Of a DNA stretch of 64,000 nt, positions 7,575 through 16,984 are shown in pieces. The notes below the pieces were generated by a model. It saw only the letters and a program-made list of their open reading frames with translations, did not search any database and had not been told where the DNA came from. Positions within the stretch are counted from its first letter, which is position 1. The number at the start of each line of letters is the position of its first letter. The DNA comes from 40CM-4-65-16 sp035279785 (GTDB lineage Bacteria > Chloroflexota > Dormibacteria > Dormibacterales > Dormibacteraceae). Location of the stretch: assembly GCA_035279785.1 (NCBI GenBank), contig DATEHC010000017.1:1-64000 (forward strand), in the 5' to 3' direction. The position numbers were made by a program, and so were the translations under genes.

Positions 7575-8818
7575 GGCAGGGTCCGACAGCCTCCACCCTG
7601 ACGCACCTCGAGGGCTCGCTCTCCGGTCGCGATCACCGTGCCGATGAGCTCATCGGCCTGGACCCAACCGATGAGCGACCGCTGCTCGCGCGGTACGACC
7701 TGGCGCGGGCGGCGCGCTCGCTGACGCGCGATTCCATCCGCGATCGGACATCGGGCGGGCTGTGGCGGTGGCACGAGCTCCTGCCCGTGCAGCGATGGGA
7801 GTCGGTCCTCTACCTCGGCGAGGGAGCAACGCCGCTCCAGCCTGCGCCGCGCCTCGGCCCGAGCGTTTGGGTCAAGCGCGAGAGCCTCAACCCGACGGGT
7901 TCGTTCAAGGCGCGGGGGATGGCGGTCGCGGTGAGCCGTGCGGTCGAGCTGGGAGCGCGGCATCTCGTGGCGCCGTCGGCGGGAAACGCAGGCGGCGCGC
8001 TCGCGGCGTACGCGGCGCTGGCCGGAGCTCGCGCCACCGTGGTCATGCCCGCCGACGCTCCGCAGGCAAATCGCGTCGAGGTTGTGATGACCGGCGCCGA
8101 GCTGCTGCTCGTCCAGGGGCTCATCTCTGACTGCGGCCGCCTCGCCCGCCTGATCTCCGAGCGCACTGGCGCATTCGACCTCAGCACGCTCAAGGAGCCG
8201 TACCGGGTCGAAGGCAAGAAGACGATGGGCTTCGAGATCGTGGAGCAGCTCGGCTGGCGCGTACCGGACGCGATCGTGTATCCGACAGGCGGCGGCACGG
8301 GCATCGTCGGCGTGTGGAAAGCGTTCGCGGAGCTCGAGGCGATTGGCATGATCGGCGCCGATCGCCCGCGGATGTACTGCGTGCAGTCCGAAGGCTGCGC
8401 GCCCATCGTGCGTGCCTTCGATGAGGGAGCGCGTTTCGCGAAACCGTGGGAACGGGCGCAGACCGCGGCATCGGGGATCCGCGTGCCGTCCGCGGTCGGC
8501 GACTTCTTGATTCTCGACGCGGTCCGCGAGTCGGGGGGCGCGGCCATCGCGGTGCCGGAGGACGACATCCTCGCCGCGCAGCCACGCCTGGCGGGGCTCG
8601 GGTTGGGCTACGCCGGGCTCGAGACCGCCGCGGTCGTCGCCGGCTTCGAAGCTCTGAGGTCGTCGGGCACGATCGATGCGGAGGAGGTCGTGGTCCTGTT
8701 CGACACCGGCGCGGGATTCAAGTCCGAGTCGCCGACGCCGCCACCGCCCGACGTGATTCCGAACGACGAGGACTTCTGGCGGGAGAAGGTGCTCCCCGGG
8801 TTAGCTCGCCCGGCCTAG
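7523..8818 (+). CDS. Threonine synthase-like PLP enzyme
   Basis: A fold-type II PLP enzyme predicted to convert O-phosphohomoserine to threonine. Evidence is LGEGATPL, the Schiff-base lysine in NPTGSFKARG, the SAGNAGGALAAYAA phosphate-binding loop, STLKEPYRVEGKKTMG and the glycine loop YPTGGGTGIVG. The N-terminal ribbon module (STLTHLEGSLSG) has lost its cysteines. The first canonical start in frame is GTG at 7523, overlapping the hydrolase gene by 52 bp. Homology suggests a start close to the hydrolase stop, where only CTG codons (7571, overlapping TGA, or 7598) are available. The 3' end overlaps the convergent methyltransferase gene by 18 bp. Confidence 0.85.
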   Translation: MAQRRGGRAGIPEALPLRQGPTASTLTHLEGSLSGRDHRADELIGLDPTDERPLLARYDLARAARSLTRDSIRDRTSGGLWRWHELLPVQRWESVLYLGEGATPLQPAPRLGPSVWVKRESLNPTGSFKARGMAVAVSRAVELGARHLVAPSAGNAGGALAAYAALAGARATVVMPADAPQANRVEVVMTGAELLLVQGLISDCGRLARLISERTGAFDLSTLKEPYRVEGKKTMGFEIVEQLGWRVPDAIVYPTGGGTGIVGVWKAFAELEAIGMIGADRPRMYCVQSEGCAPIVRAFDEGARFAKPWERAQTAASGIRVPSAVGDFLILDAVRESGGAAIAVPEDDILAAQPRLAGLGLGYAGLETAAVVAGFEALRSSGTIDAEEVVVLFDTGAGFKSESPTPPPPDVIPNDEDFWREKVLPGLARPA

Positions 8819-9448
8819 CGCGGAGAGCGTCCACATCAGCCCGGTCTCGTTGAGAACCGATCGCAGTCCGTGGCTCTCCGAAGTCGCGATGATCTCGGAC
8901 GGCCGGTGGACGAAGATGTGGAAGTGGCGGCGGGTCAGCCACAGCATCGCGTTGCCGATGCCGAGACCCGCGCGGATCCACAGGGCTCGCCGGGGATAGG
9001 TCATCACGAGCGTCTGCCGAGCATGGTCGGCGGCTGCACCGGCGAGCCGCGGCATGTCGTGGTAGCAGCACAGGACGCGGTTCAGCACGACGACGTCCGC
9101 GCTTTCCACCTCGTCGGCGGCCTGGGCGAAGTCCATGACCTTGCGGTCGACTCGCTCCGCGAGCCCCGCCTCGGCAAACAGTTGGGCGGCGACCTCCTCG
9201 TACGAGGGCGTGAGCTCGATGCTCGTCGCGCGCGCCGCGCCGGCCTTGAGAAGCTCGATCTGGATGGCGCCGATGCCGCCGCCGATCTCGAGCACGGTGC
9301 GGCCTTCGATGCCCCGCCTCTTGAGAAAGTCGACGATTCGGCCGGACGTTCGGTCGAGGCCACGGCGGCGGTAGCGCCGCGCCTCGCTCTGCGCCATCCG
9401 CTCGCTGAAGATCCAGCGATAACCCTTCGGCGTGCAGCAGTCGCTCAT
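8801..9448 (-). CDS. Class I SAM-dependent methyltransferase
   Basis: A 215-residue methyltransferase. The cofactor loop is VLEIGGGIGAIQIELLKAG, followed by an acidic strand end (SIELTPSYEE), and VVVLNRVLCCYHD closes the SAM domain. The N-terminal Cys pair (SDCCTPKGY) and the RRYRRRGLD segment resemble magnesium-protoporphyrin methyltransferase-like relatives, but no pigment pathway is nearby, so the substrate is unknown. Its ATG (9448) overlaps the CorA stop as ATGA, so it is the second gene of a corA operon. Confidence 0.82.
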   Translation of the reverse strand: MSDCCTPKGYRWIFSERMAQSEARRYRRRGLDRTSGRIVDFLKRRGIEGRTVLEIGGGIGAIQIELLKAGAARATSIELTPSYEEVAAQLFAEAGLAERVDRKVMDFAQAADEVESADVVVLNRVLCCYHDMPRLAGAAADHARQTLVMTYPRRALWIRAGLGIGNAMLWLTRRHFHIFVHRPSEIIATSESHGLRSVLNETGLMWTLSALGRAS

Positions 9449-10407
9449 ATCCAGCCGCGGCGGCGGAAGAGCCACAGCTGGATCCCCGTCGCAATGAGCA
9501 TCGTTCCGACCCCGAAGGCAAACGCGGCGTATGGCGTCTCGAGCACCTGCGTGAGATAGCTGAAGTTCATTCCATAGAACCCGGTCAGGAAGCTCAGGGG
9601 CAGGAACAGGCTCGCGATCACGGTCAGGGCCTTCGTGGTCTGGTTCAGCCGGTTCGAAACCGTGGACAGGTAGACATCCATCGCGCTCGTCAGAAGGTCG
9701 CGGAGGGAGTCGACCGTCTCGTACTGCCGCACGATGTGGTCGTAGACGTCGCGGTAGTACAGCGTCATGTCCTGCTGCTGCAGGTGGATGCCGTGCGTGA
9801 TCAGCGCCTGGAACACGTCGCGTTGCCCGCCGAGGAGGCGGCGCAGCTCCACCACCGAGTGCTTCAGGTGATAGATGCGGTCGAGCAGCTTCGAGTCGGC
9901 CTTGTCGACGATGTCGTCTTCGAGCGAGTCGACGGTGTCGTCCAGCTTCTCCAGCGCGGGAAAGGTTGAGTCGACGAGCGAGTCGATCACGAGGTATGTC
10001 AGGAACGCGGGCTGGCCCTTCGTCAGCTCCGGCGATTTGGCGATCCGGTCGTGGACCTGCGTGAGAGCGTCGGAGTGCTCCTGGTGGACGGTGATCAGGT
10101 AGTGCGACCCGACGTACAGATGGTGCTCGCGGAACTGGGCCTCGTCGTTCTCCCAGAGCGCCTGGAAGATGACGGTGAAGTTGTAGTCGGGGTATTCGTC
10201 GACCTTCGGCCTCTGGTTCTGGTGCTTGATGTCCTCGATCGTCAGCGGGTGAAACTTGAACGTCGACTCGAGCAGGTGATAGTCGGCTTCTTCGGGTGCC
10301 TCGATGTCGAGCCAGAACCCCAGTTGCTGCGCCGCCGAAAAGCAGCGAAGGATCTGGTCCGTCGTCGCCGTTTCCTGCTTGCCTTCGGTCGTGATGAGGG
10401 TGCGCAC
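9445..10407 (-). CDS. corA: CorA-type magnesium/divalent cation transporter
   Basis: A 320-residue inner-membrane channel. The N-terminal cytoplasmic domain opens with a CorA-like strand (GFWLDIEAPEEADYHLL). A long charged stalk helix (SAMDVYLSTVSNRLNQTTKALTVI) leads to two C-terminal transmembrane helices, the first ending in the signature GMN (YGMNFS). A short basic tail (RRRGW) follows. I place the start at GTG 10407 (VRTLITTEGKQ). The frame is open further upstream, but that stretch overlaps the LysE gene and has no CorA character. It is co-transcribed with the downstream methyltransferase gene. Confidence 0.9.
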   Translation of the reverse strand: MRTLITTEGKQETATTDQILRCFSAAQQLGFWLDIEAPEEADYHLLESTFKFHPLTIEDIKHQNQRPKVDEYPDYNFTVIFQALWENDEAQFREHHLYVGSHYLITVHQEHSDALTQVHDRIAKSPELTKGQPAFLTYLVIDSLVDSTFPALEKLDDTVDSLEDDIVDKADSKLLDRIYHLKHSVVELRRLLGGQRDVFQALITHGIHLQQQDMTLYYRDVYDHIVRQYETVDSLRDLLTSAMDVYLSTVSNRLNQTTKALTVIASLFLPLSFLTGFYGMNFSYLTQVLETPYAAFAFGVGTMLIATGIQLWLFRRRGWI

Positions 10408-10470
10408 GTCGGCAACATCCTGACAGGCGCAACCCCGCGAGCGCCGGCGCTGACGGGTTTCAAATCGATT

Positions 10471-10495
10471 CGAGTGCCGCGAGCGCCGGCACTCG
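10471..10495. terminator. GC-rich hairpin after lysE-like gene
   Basis: A 9-bp perfect stem (CGAGTGCCG / CGGCACTCG) with a 7-nt loop lies 5 bp beyond the LysE stop and upstream of the CorA start. There is no T-run, so it may be a weak or factor-dependent terminator. A partial copy of the stem sequence (GCGAGCGCCGG) occurs about 45 bp away at 10438-10448. Confidence 0.5.
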
Positions 10496-10499
10496 CGGG

Positions 10500-11123
10500 T
10501 TAGATCTTTTTCGTGCCGGTCGCCGCCGCGGCTGCACCCAGCGCGAAGTACGTCACGGCCGCAAAGCGCCCGGTCCGCCTCTGCGCGACTCGGCTGTTCA
10601 TGAAGCGGCGGGAGACGGCGGAGGCCGTGAGCACGTAGGTCACGTCGACCGCAATCGCGACCGCAACATATACGACACCGAGCGCGGCCACCTGCGGCAG
10701 GATCGGCTGCGTGGGGTTGAGGAACTGCGGGAGGAAGGCGATGAAGAAGACGGACACCTTCGGATTGAGGATCTGGGTGATGACGCCCTGGGCGAAGATC
10801 GTCGCAATCCGCGCCGGGGCGGGCGGGACGAAGGTCTCGGCGGAGCGCCAGCGCTGGATGCCCAGGTAGATGAGGTAGGCCGCGCCCGCGAAGCGCAGGA
10901 CAGTCAGCGCGGAGAGTGAGGCCGCGAGCAAAGCAGCCAGGCCGGTCGCCGTGGCGATCAGCCACAGGATCTCACCGGACTCGATGCCAAACGCCGACGC
11001 GAACCCGGCCTTCCGACCCTGCGACAGGGCGCGCGCAACCACGTAGAGGACGCCAGGGCCGGGGCTGACCGTCAGCAGGAACGTCGCGAGCGCGAACAGG
11101 AGCAGGGTCGTGGTCGCCGGCAT
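10500..11123 (-). CDS. LysE/RhtB family amino-acid exporter
   Basis: A 207-residue integral membrane protein with about six hydrophobic segments. It has the family N-terminal signature (LLTVSPGPGVLYVVARALSQGRKAGFASA, residues 16-44), with the SPGP motif and the following glycine-rich loop. The second half begins with GVITQILNPKVSVFF, the conserved NPK motif. It is predicted to export amino acids or related metabolites. Its ATG (11123) overlaps the GrpB stop by one base, so the two are translationally coupled. Confidence 0.88.
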   Translation of the reverse strand: MPATTTLLLFALATFLLTVSPGPGVLYVVARALSQGRKAGFASAFGIESGEILWLIATATGLAALLAASLSALTVLRFAGAAYLIYLGIQRWRSAETFVPPAPARIATIFAQGVITQILNPKVSVFFIAFLPQFLNPTQPILPQVAALGVVYVAVAIAVDVTYVLTASAVSRRFMNSRVAQRRTGRFAAVTYFALGAAAAATGTKKI

Positions 11124-11692
11124 CAGGGCTTCCAACCGGCACGCCGGGCCCATTCTTCCGCGCGGGGCGCGATCGAGGCGACGACGTCGTTCTTGGCCTC
11201 CGTGTAGGCGATCCGATCGTCTGCCCACTGCTCCAGTGCGAGCTGCTTGCCGCGCAGGTACTCGGCGCGCGCTGCGGCATCCTGGCGGAGGAAGGCGGCG
11301 AAGACCAGGTCCTTGCGCGCCCAGTCGCTGTCGAGGTTGGACACGTGGACATGGACGTCGCGAGGCGTGCCGGCAAACGGACGGAAGAAGCGGTGGTCGT
11401 CGTCACGGCTGCGGAGCTGCACGCCGAGCGCCTCGATCTGCGGCACGTACAGCTCTTCGAGCCTCATGTCGTCGACGCGCACCTGGATGTCGACCACAGG
11501 CTTGGCCGCCATCCCCGGGATCGACGTCGACCCGAAGTGATGGATCTGTCTTGCGGTCGGTCCGAGCGCCGCGGAGAGCTTCTTCCGCCATGCCTCGAAA
11601 CGAGCCGGCCACTGCGGGTCGTAAGGAACGAGCTCGATCGGCTCGAGGTCGCGGTCGCTGTCCGCGGTGACCTCGAAACCCGAATACATCAC
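11123..11692 (-). CDS. GrpB family protein (UPF0157, nucleotidyltransferase fold)
   Basis: A 189-residue GrpB-like protein with the family core IELVPYDPQWP, HHFGSTSIPGMAAKPVVDI (the GS and D-x-D-like residues of the nucleotidyltransferase fold) and the downstream RDVHVHV segment. The biochemical function of GrpB is not established. ATG 11692 (or the adjacent GTG 11695) is the first canonical start. Protein-like sequence in the same frame continues upstream to about 11845, immediately after the LURP-one stop, without a usable start. The true N-terminus may therefore be longer. It precedes the lysE-like gene in the same operon. Confidence 0.82.
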   Translation of the reverse strand: MMYSGFEVTADSDRDLEPIELVPYDPQWPARFEAWRKKLSAALGPTARQIHHFGSTSIPGMAAKPVVDIQVRVDDMRLEELYVPQIEALGVQLRSRDDDHRFFRPFAGTPRDVHVHVSNLDSDWARKDLVFAAFLRQDAAARAEYLRGKQLALEQWADDRIAYTEAKNDVVASIAPRAEEWARRAGWKP

Positions 11693-11846
11693 CTGCGCCG
11701 CCCGGCCGGCAAGCGCGGCACGTTCACTGGCCGGCAGGTCGCGGGGCTTCAGCCCGCGGGAACCCGCGACCCGCTCGTACAGGTCGAAGAGCGTTGCGCC
11801 TGGGTCGCCTGCCTCGCGCCGGCCGCGCCACTCGTCGAACGCGTCG

Positions 11847-12350
11847 TCAGCGACGGTCGGACTCCGACATCTCGTCGATCGCGATGGCGATGCAGAGCAT
11901 CAGCAGGTCGTCCTGACCGGGCGCGATGGCGATCCCGTACATGAAGTCCGCCGCGAACCACTGCTTCGAGATCGTGGCGACGACCGCACCGCCCGCTGTT
12001 ATCTGGAACTCGTGGTTGAGGATGTCGCCCGCCGCCTGCAGCTCGCCGTCGCCCGCGATGTCGACGGTGAAGCTCTGGCCGAGGATGTTTATGAACGCCT
12101 TGCGCACCGTCGCCACGACCTGGCCGCCGCGCTCGACGTCGATCGTGCGGCGCAGCGTGAACATCTCGGCCTGCATGCGCGCGAGCTCGTTGCCGTTGAC
12201 GTCCTCGAGCGCGAATGTCTGGGTCAGTGACAGGACCTTGCCGTCGAGCTTGTAGACGTTCTCGCCCTGGGCATTCTGGATCCAGAAGTCCTCGCCGAAC
12301 GCGATCAGCTGTCGCCGGAGCTGGTAGGTCGTCCATCCGGCGACAGCCAT
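11847..12350 (-). CDS. LURP-one-related / tubby-C-like protein
   Basis: A 167-residue protein of the LURP-one-related (DUF567) family. It shows the beta-rich phospholipid-scramblase/tubby-like fold pattern: DFWIQNAQGENVYKLDGK, LEDVNGNELARM and a late hydrophobic strand set (GIAIAPGQDDLLMLCIAIAIDEM) that in scramblase relatives forms the buried C-terminal helix. It sits 13 bp after the giant permease gene on the same strand and may belong to that operon, perhaps acting at the membrane. The function is unknown. Confidence 0.78.
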   Translation of the reverse strand: MAVAGWTTYQLRRQLIAFGEDFWIQNAQGENVYKLDGKVLSLTQTFALEDVNGNELARMQAEMFTLRRTIDVERGGQVVATVRKAFINILGQSFTVDIAGDGELQAAGDILNHEFQITAGGAVVATISKQWFAADFMYGIAIAPGQDDLLMLCIAIAIDEMSESDRR

Positions 12351-12363
12351 ACGGTTCGACAGA

Positions 12364-15300
12364 CTACTCGTAACGCAATGCCTCGGCAGGCGCGACCTGC
12401 GCCGCCGCGCGAGACGGCACGTAGGTCGTGAGCAGAGTCGCGAGATACGAGCCCAGGAGGATGAGAAGAATCGTGAGGACGGGCACGTGGAAGTCCACCG
12501 CCCCGAACGACTGATTGGTCACGAAGAACGTGTACGACTGCCATACACCCACGAGCGCGCCGATCACGAGGCCGATGACGGCGATGAAGCTCGACTCGAG
12601 CAGGAACGATCGCTGCACCATCGCGCGCCGGTAGCCGAGCGCGCGCAGCATGCCGATCTGCTGCCACCTCTCGACCACCGCCCGCGTGCTGATCACACCC
12701 AGCCCGGCGATGCCCACGATCAGGCCCAGGGCGAGGAAACCGGTCATCAACTTCAGCAGCGAGAGAATGCCGCCGACCTGCTGCGCCAGCTGGTCGGCGA
12801 CGACCACCGGCTCCATCTGGTACTGCGCCAGGAGGCGGCCGAGGTCGAGGCGTGCCTTGTTGGTGTCGACGCCCGAGCGCAACGAGAAGTAGTAGCCCGT
12901 CGGCCGGATCGTCTGCTGGGGGAAGAAGCCGGTCTGCTCGGCGGTCTGCGTCGAGATGTAGACGCCGCCCCACGTGTTGTGCGGCATGAAGCCGATGATC
13001 GTCAGCCGGAAAGGCGTGGCGTTCGGACCGTTCTTGAGCGCGTTGGACTGCACCTGCACCGGTTGAAAGCTCGCGTTCGAGCGTTTGACGCCGCTGATGA
13101 CCGCCGGCCTGCCGCTGGAGGAGTCGAGCAGCGAGGCATCCGCTACCGCATAGCCGGGGTTGTCCCGGACCGCGTCCCACACCGCACGGTCCGAGCTGTA
13201 GCCGGCCGCGCGCGGCGCTATCGCAAAGGCGGCGCTGTTTAGAAATCCGTCGTCGACGATGTGCAGGCCGCTGCCGTCGATGCGGCCGTTCTGCGGACTC
13301 GTCACCGTGCCGTCGCGCATCACCTGCAGCAGCTGCACGCCGATCGAGTTGTCCTCCCATCCGACCGCTTTGACATCGGCCGCGGCGGCGCCGTTGCCGG
13401 CAACCGTCGCGGCGATGTCCTTGGGGTAGGAGGTGTTCGGCGAGAGGCTGAAGTTGCCGTCTGGCGTGCCGGCGACGATCTGCCATCCGCCCGACTGCGC
13501 GTCGGCGTTGGCAAAGTTCTGGACCAGGACGTCCTGGAAGATGGACATGAACACGACCATGAACGTGACGATGCCGAACATCGCGACCGCCATTCCAGTG
13601 CGGAACTTCGTCGACATCGGGTAGGCCATGCTCGTGCGGGTGATCGGGGCCAGCGCCGCAATCCGCCCGGTGAAGAACATCACCCCGCGGATCAAAAGGT
13701 CGCTGTTGAACATCACGAGCCAGATGGCACCGAGCAGCACCATGAGGGCGGAGAAGGCGAAGACCTCGGGACCGCCCGTCATCTGGTCGAGCCCGACCAC
13801 GTGCTCGAGCGTGCCCCGCGAGCCGAGGTGGATCAGCTTCTCGACCCTGCCGAAGGGCTGTCCCCAGTAGATGAGCAGGCCGGCCGCGGCGAGGGTGAAG
13901 CCGGCGCGAGCGGCGAGGTTGTAGCGCACCCGCGCCAGGGTCAGGATCCAGCGCACGAGGAGACCGGCGCCGACGATCAGCAGCGACGCCCCCGCGAGGT
14001 AGAACAGCTCGACCTGGGCCTGGCTGCCGGCCAGCGCGAGGAGGGCGCCGAGAACGATGGTCATCGGTCCGCGCCGGAACAGGCCCCACCAAAAGCTCCA
14101 GATCGAACCTAGAAGGCCGAGGGTGATGCGGTTCAGAAACACGAGCACGTGGCCGCGGATCAGCTGCCGCACGCCGAACCACGCCGTGCGGAAGACGTTG
14201 AGGAACATGGCCGGGATGCCCGAGTCGCGGCGCTCGCTCTCGTCGAGGTCGCGGATCGCGGCCACGATGTTGAGGCGGCTCACGCGGTACGCGGAGACGC
14301 TGACCACAGCGAACGTGAGCAGGATGCCGAGGCAGCCCGCGATGACCAGGCTCGGCCACTCGACGTGATAGGTGAGGGCGAAGCCCGGGTAGAAGCTCTG
14401 GAAAATCGTCGACAGCACGCCAATCATCAAGAACCCGACGGCCACGCCGAGCAACACGCCGATCGCGGTCGCGGCCAGCGTATACGCCATGCCTTCGAAA
14501 AGGAACATCTCGGTGAGGTGCCGGCGCTTGAGACCGACCGCGCGGCTCATGCCCATCTCCGCCCGCCGCTCGGCGGCGAGCATGACGAAGATCAGGAAGA
14601 TCAGGAGGACGCCGACGCAGATGGAGAAAAAGCTCACCGCGAGCAGCGCGCCCGTGATGATGATCCCGCTCTCCTCGCCGAAGGTGACCGCGTCGGCCTT
14701 GTAAGACTGGAACTGCGAGATGTTCAGCCGGTTGGCGATCGACTGATAGGCGGCGAGCTGATCCGGCGCGCCCGCGGTGATGGCCGCGTCCAGCACTTTC
14801 TGCACCTCGACGCTGCCGGCGGCCGACTTGAACTCAGGCGTCACTCCCGGCTGCTGCACGAGCGTGAGCACCGCCGAGAGCGCCTGCTGGTCCTGGGTGG
14901 TGGCTGTCGCCTGCCGCAGCGCGTTCAGCACCGCCGGCTGATTCAGCAATGACTTGAGCTCCGCGGCGGCCCCGCCGTCGACGTGCAGCGCGGCAACGAA
15001 CGCGGCGAACTGGCTGTCGGCTTGCTGTGCCCCGGCGGGACCGGCCGCCTGATCGACGGCCTGGGCCAGGATCCGGAGCGCGAAGCGGTCGGACATGAGC
15101 GACTTGAACTCGTCGCTGGGCGCGGGCTTGTTGAGCTCGTCCAGGACCCGCTGGCTGGTGGCCTTGTCCGGGTCGAGGAAGTTGGCGTTGTCCCGGATCT
15201 TGGCCACCTGCGTCTTGATGGCCGGCGTGTGAACGAACGTCCACAGGTCGAGCGCGCTCTGCGGGTCCGTGAGGGCGGCCCGGATGTGACGGGTCACCTC

Positions 15301-16167
15301 GTCGCCGGTCGTCCCCTGGGGGCCGAGGTCGTCGTAGCCGCCCGATCCCTTGAAGTGGACGAGGACGACGTTGAAGCCCTCGGGCCGGCCGATCAACGAG
15401 CGCATCTCGGCAAGGGGGATGAGCACCGAGCTGACGATGGGCCCGTGATTGGAGATGCTGGGATTGACCTCGGTGTCGAGGATGCCCCGGACGGTCGCGT
15501 CGACGGGATGGCCGGCGACGAACAGATGGAGCCCGTCTCCGACCTTTGCCGCGAGATGGTCCGCAAGCGAGCTGCCGATCACGACGTCCCTTGGGCCGAG
15601 GTTCGCCAGGTCGATCGCGCCGCCCGAGCGCGAGCTCAGCGGGCCCCATGCCGCCCCGAAGTCGGCGGCCACACCCCAGACCACGACATTCTCGGAGCTG
15701 GACTGGCCCGAGACCGCGTCGACCATCGATCCGGGCGTGACGATCGCGCCCGAGGTGGCCGCGACGCTGGGGTCGCTCGAGGCGGTGGCGATCGCGGCGT
15801 TTGCCTGGTCGGTCGTGAAGAAGTCGGCGTCGGTCGCGCCTGCGCCGGTCACGTCGTGGTTGCTGGTGCGAGTGAAGGCGCCGTCGATCCCATGGATCTG
15901 CTTGAGCTCGATCGCCTGCAGCGAGTAGTTGGAGGTGTCGCCCACCGCGAGCGAGGCGGTGATGATGAGCGTGGCGAGCATCACGCCGAAGACGATCAGG
16001 ACTGACTGCGCGCGGCGCCGGGGGATGTTGCGCACGGCCATGCGGAAAAGGATTCGATGGAATGCCGCGAACGCGAGCAGCACCAGCAGGATGGCGCCCA
16101 CCGCGCCGGCCATCCACTCGGCAACGGTGGCGGGCGGAATGCCGAAATAGCTAGTCAAGTCGCGCAA
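12364..16167 (-). CDS. Giant FtsX/MacB-type ABC transporter permease
   Basis: A 1267-residue membrane protein. Residues 1-75 contain two hydrophobic segments around RMAVRNIPRRRAQSVLIVFG, the usual coupling region of MacB/LolCE-type permeases. A large extracytoplasmic domain (about 80-480) follows, then an FtsX core with three helices (about 500-640), a middle multi-helix block (about 690-830), a second extracytoplasmic domain and a C-terminal FtsX core (about 1120-1260) ending in PSRAAAQVAPAEALRYE. The duplicated FtsX layout suggests both halves of the permease in one chain. It is probably mechanotransmission-type and not a classical importer. The TTG start lies 16 bp inside the ATPase gene 3' end. 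Confidence 0.87.
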   Translation of the reverse strand: MRDLTSYFGIPPATVAEWMAGAVGAILLVLLAFAAFHRILFRMAVRNIPRRRAQSVLIVFGVMLATLIITASLAVGDTSNYSLQAIELKQIHGIDGAFTRTSNHDVTGAGATDADFFTTDQANAAIATASSDPSVAATSGAIVTPGSMVDAVSGQSSSENVVVWGVAADFGAAWGPLSSRSGGAIDLANLGPRDVVIGSSLADHLAAKVGDGLHLFVAGHPVDATVRGILDTEVNPSISNHGPIVSSVLIPLAEMRSLIGRPEGFNVVLVHFKGSGGYDDLGPQGTTGDEVTRHIRAALTDPQSALDLWTFVHTPAIKTQVAKIRDNANFLDPDKATSQRVLDELNKPAPSDEFKSLMSDRFALRILAQAVDQAAGPAGAQQADSQFAAFVAALHVDGGAAAELKSLLNQPAVLNALRQATATTQDQQALSAVLTLVQQPGVTPEFKSAAGSVEVQKVLDAAITAGAPDQLAAYQSIANRLNISQFQSYKADAVTFGEESGIIITGALLAVSFFSICVGVLLIFLIFVMLAAERRAEMGMSRAVGLKRRHLTEMFLFEGMAYTLAATAIGVLLGVAVGFLMIGVLSTIFQSFYPGFALTYHVEWPSLVIAGCLGILLTFAVVSVSAYRVSRLNIVAAIRDLDESERRDSGIPAMFLNVFRTAWFGVRQLIRGHVLVFLNRITLGLLGSIWSFWWGLFRRGPMTIVLGALLALAGSQAQVELFYLAGASLLIVGAGLLVRWILTLARVRYNLAARAGFTLAAAGLLIYWGQPFGRVEKLIHLGSRGTLEHVVGLDQMTGGPEVFAFSALMVLLGAIWLVMFNSDLLIRGVMFFTGRIAALAPITRTSMAYPMSTKFRTGMAVAMFGIVTFMVVFMSIFQDVLVQNFANADAQSGGWQIVAGTPDGNFSLSPNTSYPKDIAATVAGNGAAAADVKAVGWEDNSIGVQLLQVMRDGTVTSPQNGRIDGSGLHIVDDGFLNSAAFAIAPRAAGYSSDRAVWDAVRDNPGYAVADASLLDSSSGRPAVISGVKRSNASFQPVQVQSNALKNGPNATPFRLTIIGFMPHNTWGGVYISTQTAEQTGFFPQQTIRPTGYYFSLRSGVDTNKARLDLGRLLAQYQMEPVVVADQLAQQVGGILSLLKLMTGFLALGLIVGIAGLGVISTRAVVERWQQIGMLRALGYRRAMVQRSFLLESSFIAVIGLVIGALVGVWQSYTFFVTNQSFGAVDFHVPVLTILLILLGSYLATLLTTYVPSRAAAQVAPAEALRYE

Positions 16168-16939
16168 GCTCCTTGACCGCGACGGCGGCCGGGAGCTCGG
16201 TTGAGGCAGTGTCGGCAGTGATCTGTCCGTCCCGCATCCGGATCAGCCGCTTGGCAAGCGCGCCGACCTCTTCGGCGTGCGTGACCCACACGAATGTCTG
16301 GTCGTTCTGCTTGTTCAGCTCGACCATCAGGTCCATGATTCCAGCGCTCGTTTCGCTGTCGAGCGCTCCGGTCGGCTCGTCTGCCCAGACGATCTGCGGC
16401 TTCGTCGCCAGGGCTCGTGCGATCGTGAAACGCTGCCGCTGGCCCCCGCTCATCTCGGCCGGGCGGTGGTTCGCCCACGGGCCGACGGCGACCATGTCGA
16501 TCGCCTCCTGCGCGCGCTTGCGGGCAACCGACGGCCTCACGCCCGCGACGAGCATCGGCAGCTCGACGTTCTCGACGCCCGTGAGCACCGGCAGGAGGTT
16601 GTAGGTCTGGAACACGAATCCCATCGCGCGGGCGCGGAAGTCGGTGCGCTGGTTGTCGGTCAGCTCCTTGAGGTCCTGGCCGGCGATCTTGATGGTCCCG
16701 CCGTCGATGGTGTCCAGGCCGCTGAGGCAGTTGAGGAGCGTTGTCTTGCCGCAGCCGCTGGGGCCCATGACCGCGACGACCTCGCCACGACGCACCACGA
16801 GGTCCACTCCGCGCAGGGCCTCGATCTTGTGGCCGCCCGTCTCGTATCGCTTCCAGACGTTCTTGGCGTCGATGATCCGGTGGTTGTCGTCGAGGTTGGC
16901 TTGCTGTTTGCGCTGAAACATGCGCCGCATGTTGAGCAC
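16151..16939 (-). CDS. ABC transporter ATP-binding protein (MacB/LolD type)
   Basis: A 262-residue ATPase partner of the giant permease. It has Walker A GPSGCGKTT, the Q-loop FVFQTYNLLPVLT, signature SGGQRQR, Walker B IVWADEPTGALDSET and the switch His in VTHAEE. The start is uncertain: GTG 16939, or ATG at 16930 or 16921. The gene sits between the response regulator and the permease on one strand, so a sensor-controlled transporter is likely, as in Bce-type modules. The kinase here belongs to a different sensor class. Confidence 0.92.
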   Translation of the reverse strand: MLNMRRMFQRKQQANLDDNHRIIDAKNVWKRYETGGHKIEALRGVDLVVRRGEVVAVMGPSGCGKTTLLNCLSGLDTIDGGTIKIAGQDLKELTDNQRTDFRARAMGFVFQTYNLLPVLTGVENVELPMLVAGVRPSVARKRAQEAIDMVAVGPWANHRPAEMSGGQRQRFTIARALATKPQIVWADEPTGALDSETSAGIMDLMVELNKQNDQTFVWVTHAEEVGALAKRLIRMRDGQITADTASTELPAAVAVKELARLD

Positions 16940-16984
16940 CGCGTGTGGCCGTTTTGTGTCGCGGTTGTGTCCGAAAGGGAGTTT

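Noticed and set aside
10438..10500. Repeated GCGAGCGCCGG sequence as a possible mobile element edge
   Set aside because: It occurs only twice and is explained by one hairpin between two genes; no transposase is near.
12305..14359. 684-codon minus-strand frame overlapping the permease gene
   Set aside because: It is in another frame of the giant permease coding strand, Arg/His-rich and without membrane helices.
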